Shown one piece after another: positions 6,014-6,037 of a stretch of 6,037 bases of DNA. The DNA is taken from the NCBI GenBank assembly GCA_031552535.1, contig JAVBMJ010000045.1:1-6037 (forward strand). Reading direction: 5' to 3'. Numbering within the stretch: the stretch's first letter is position 1; the number at the start of each line of letters is the position of its first letter. Both the position numbers and the translations under genes were made by a program. Under the pieces are notes generated by a model that saw only the letters and a list, made by a program, of their open reading frames with translations, did not search any database and was not told where the DNA came from. The DNA comes from JAVBMJ01 sp031552535. Its GTDB lineage: Bacteria > Bacteroidota > Bacteroidia > Bacteroidales > Rikenellaceae.

Positions 6014-6037
6014 ATGAATATAAACTCTACTGTTTAA
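6013..6037 (+). repeat. Right terminal repeat of IS copy B
   Basis: AATGAATATAAACTC followed by TACTGTTTAA ends the window. It matches 185-209 with a single difference and is the outward-facing end of copy B. The transposase stop codon overlaps its first bases. Confidence 0.75.

Larger units (their letters stand above)
5574..6037 (+). mobile_element. IS element copy B, internally deleted
   Basis: This is a second copy of the IS at 1-210, inverted relative to it. It has both ends: the left repeat at about 5574-5600 and the right repeat at 6013-6037, which share AGTTTATAT and the inner CATT. The total is only about 464 bp, roughly half or less of a complete element of this type, because the transposase is missing its middle. 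It is AT-richer than the neighbouring genes, consistent with acquired DNA. The right end may extend beyond the window by a base or more. No target-site duplication can be checked. Confidence 0.8.

Noticed and set aside
1..6037. CRISPR array, tRNA or rRNA genes, toxin-antitoxin or defence module
   Set aside because: No regularly spaced direct repeats, no cloverleaf or rRNA-like sequence, and no gene with defence-related motifs was seen on either strand.

Overview
This window looks like chromosomal DNA of a Bacteroidota bacterium, most likely Bacteroidales and possibly the Alistipes/Rikenellaceae side. The evidence is a textbook Bacteroidetes promoter (TTTG, 19-bp spacer, TAnnTTTG), two adjacent FKBP-type lipoproteins, a dprA-tatD-ansA gene block, and a Bacteroidetes-type DDE transposase. 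Genus is inference; class-level placement is much firmer.

Layout from left to right. Positions 1-210 hold the 5' end of an insertion sequence (IS) on the minus strand, cut by the window edge. Positions 202-477 are a gene-free stretch with AT-rich inverted-repeat ends and a GC-richer core that I do not recognise. A strong promoter (526-556) drives a two-gene operon of FKBP-like outer-envelope lipoproteins (609-1160 and 1165-2178). This operon ends in a clear intrinsic terminator (2242-2279). Positions 2314-2533 form a 220-bp foldback element resembling a MITE. Next come three closely spaced co-directional genes: dprA (2551-3660), tatD (3690-4475) and ansA (4490-5521). About 50 bp after ansA a second copy of the IS (5574-6037) begins, on the plus strand, and ends with the window.

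The lipoprotein pair probably assists folding of exported proteins in the periplasm. The second block joins DNA uptake/recombination (DprA), a metal-dependent hydrolase/DNase (TatD) and cytoplasmic asparagine breakdown (AnsA). The short gaps (29 and 14 bp) suggest co-transcription, but no obvious metabolic link.

The most notable non-coding structure is the repeat content. The two IS copies are inverted relative to each other and bracket the host genes. The right copy encodes only a 121-residue protein that joins the N-terminal and C-terminal parts of a transposase and lacks most of the catalytic core. I see no sign of a new defence or regulatory system. The interesting points are the deleted IS, the foldback element and the unexplained 202-477 segment.
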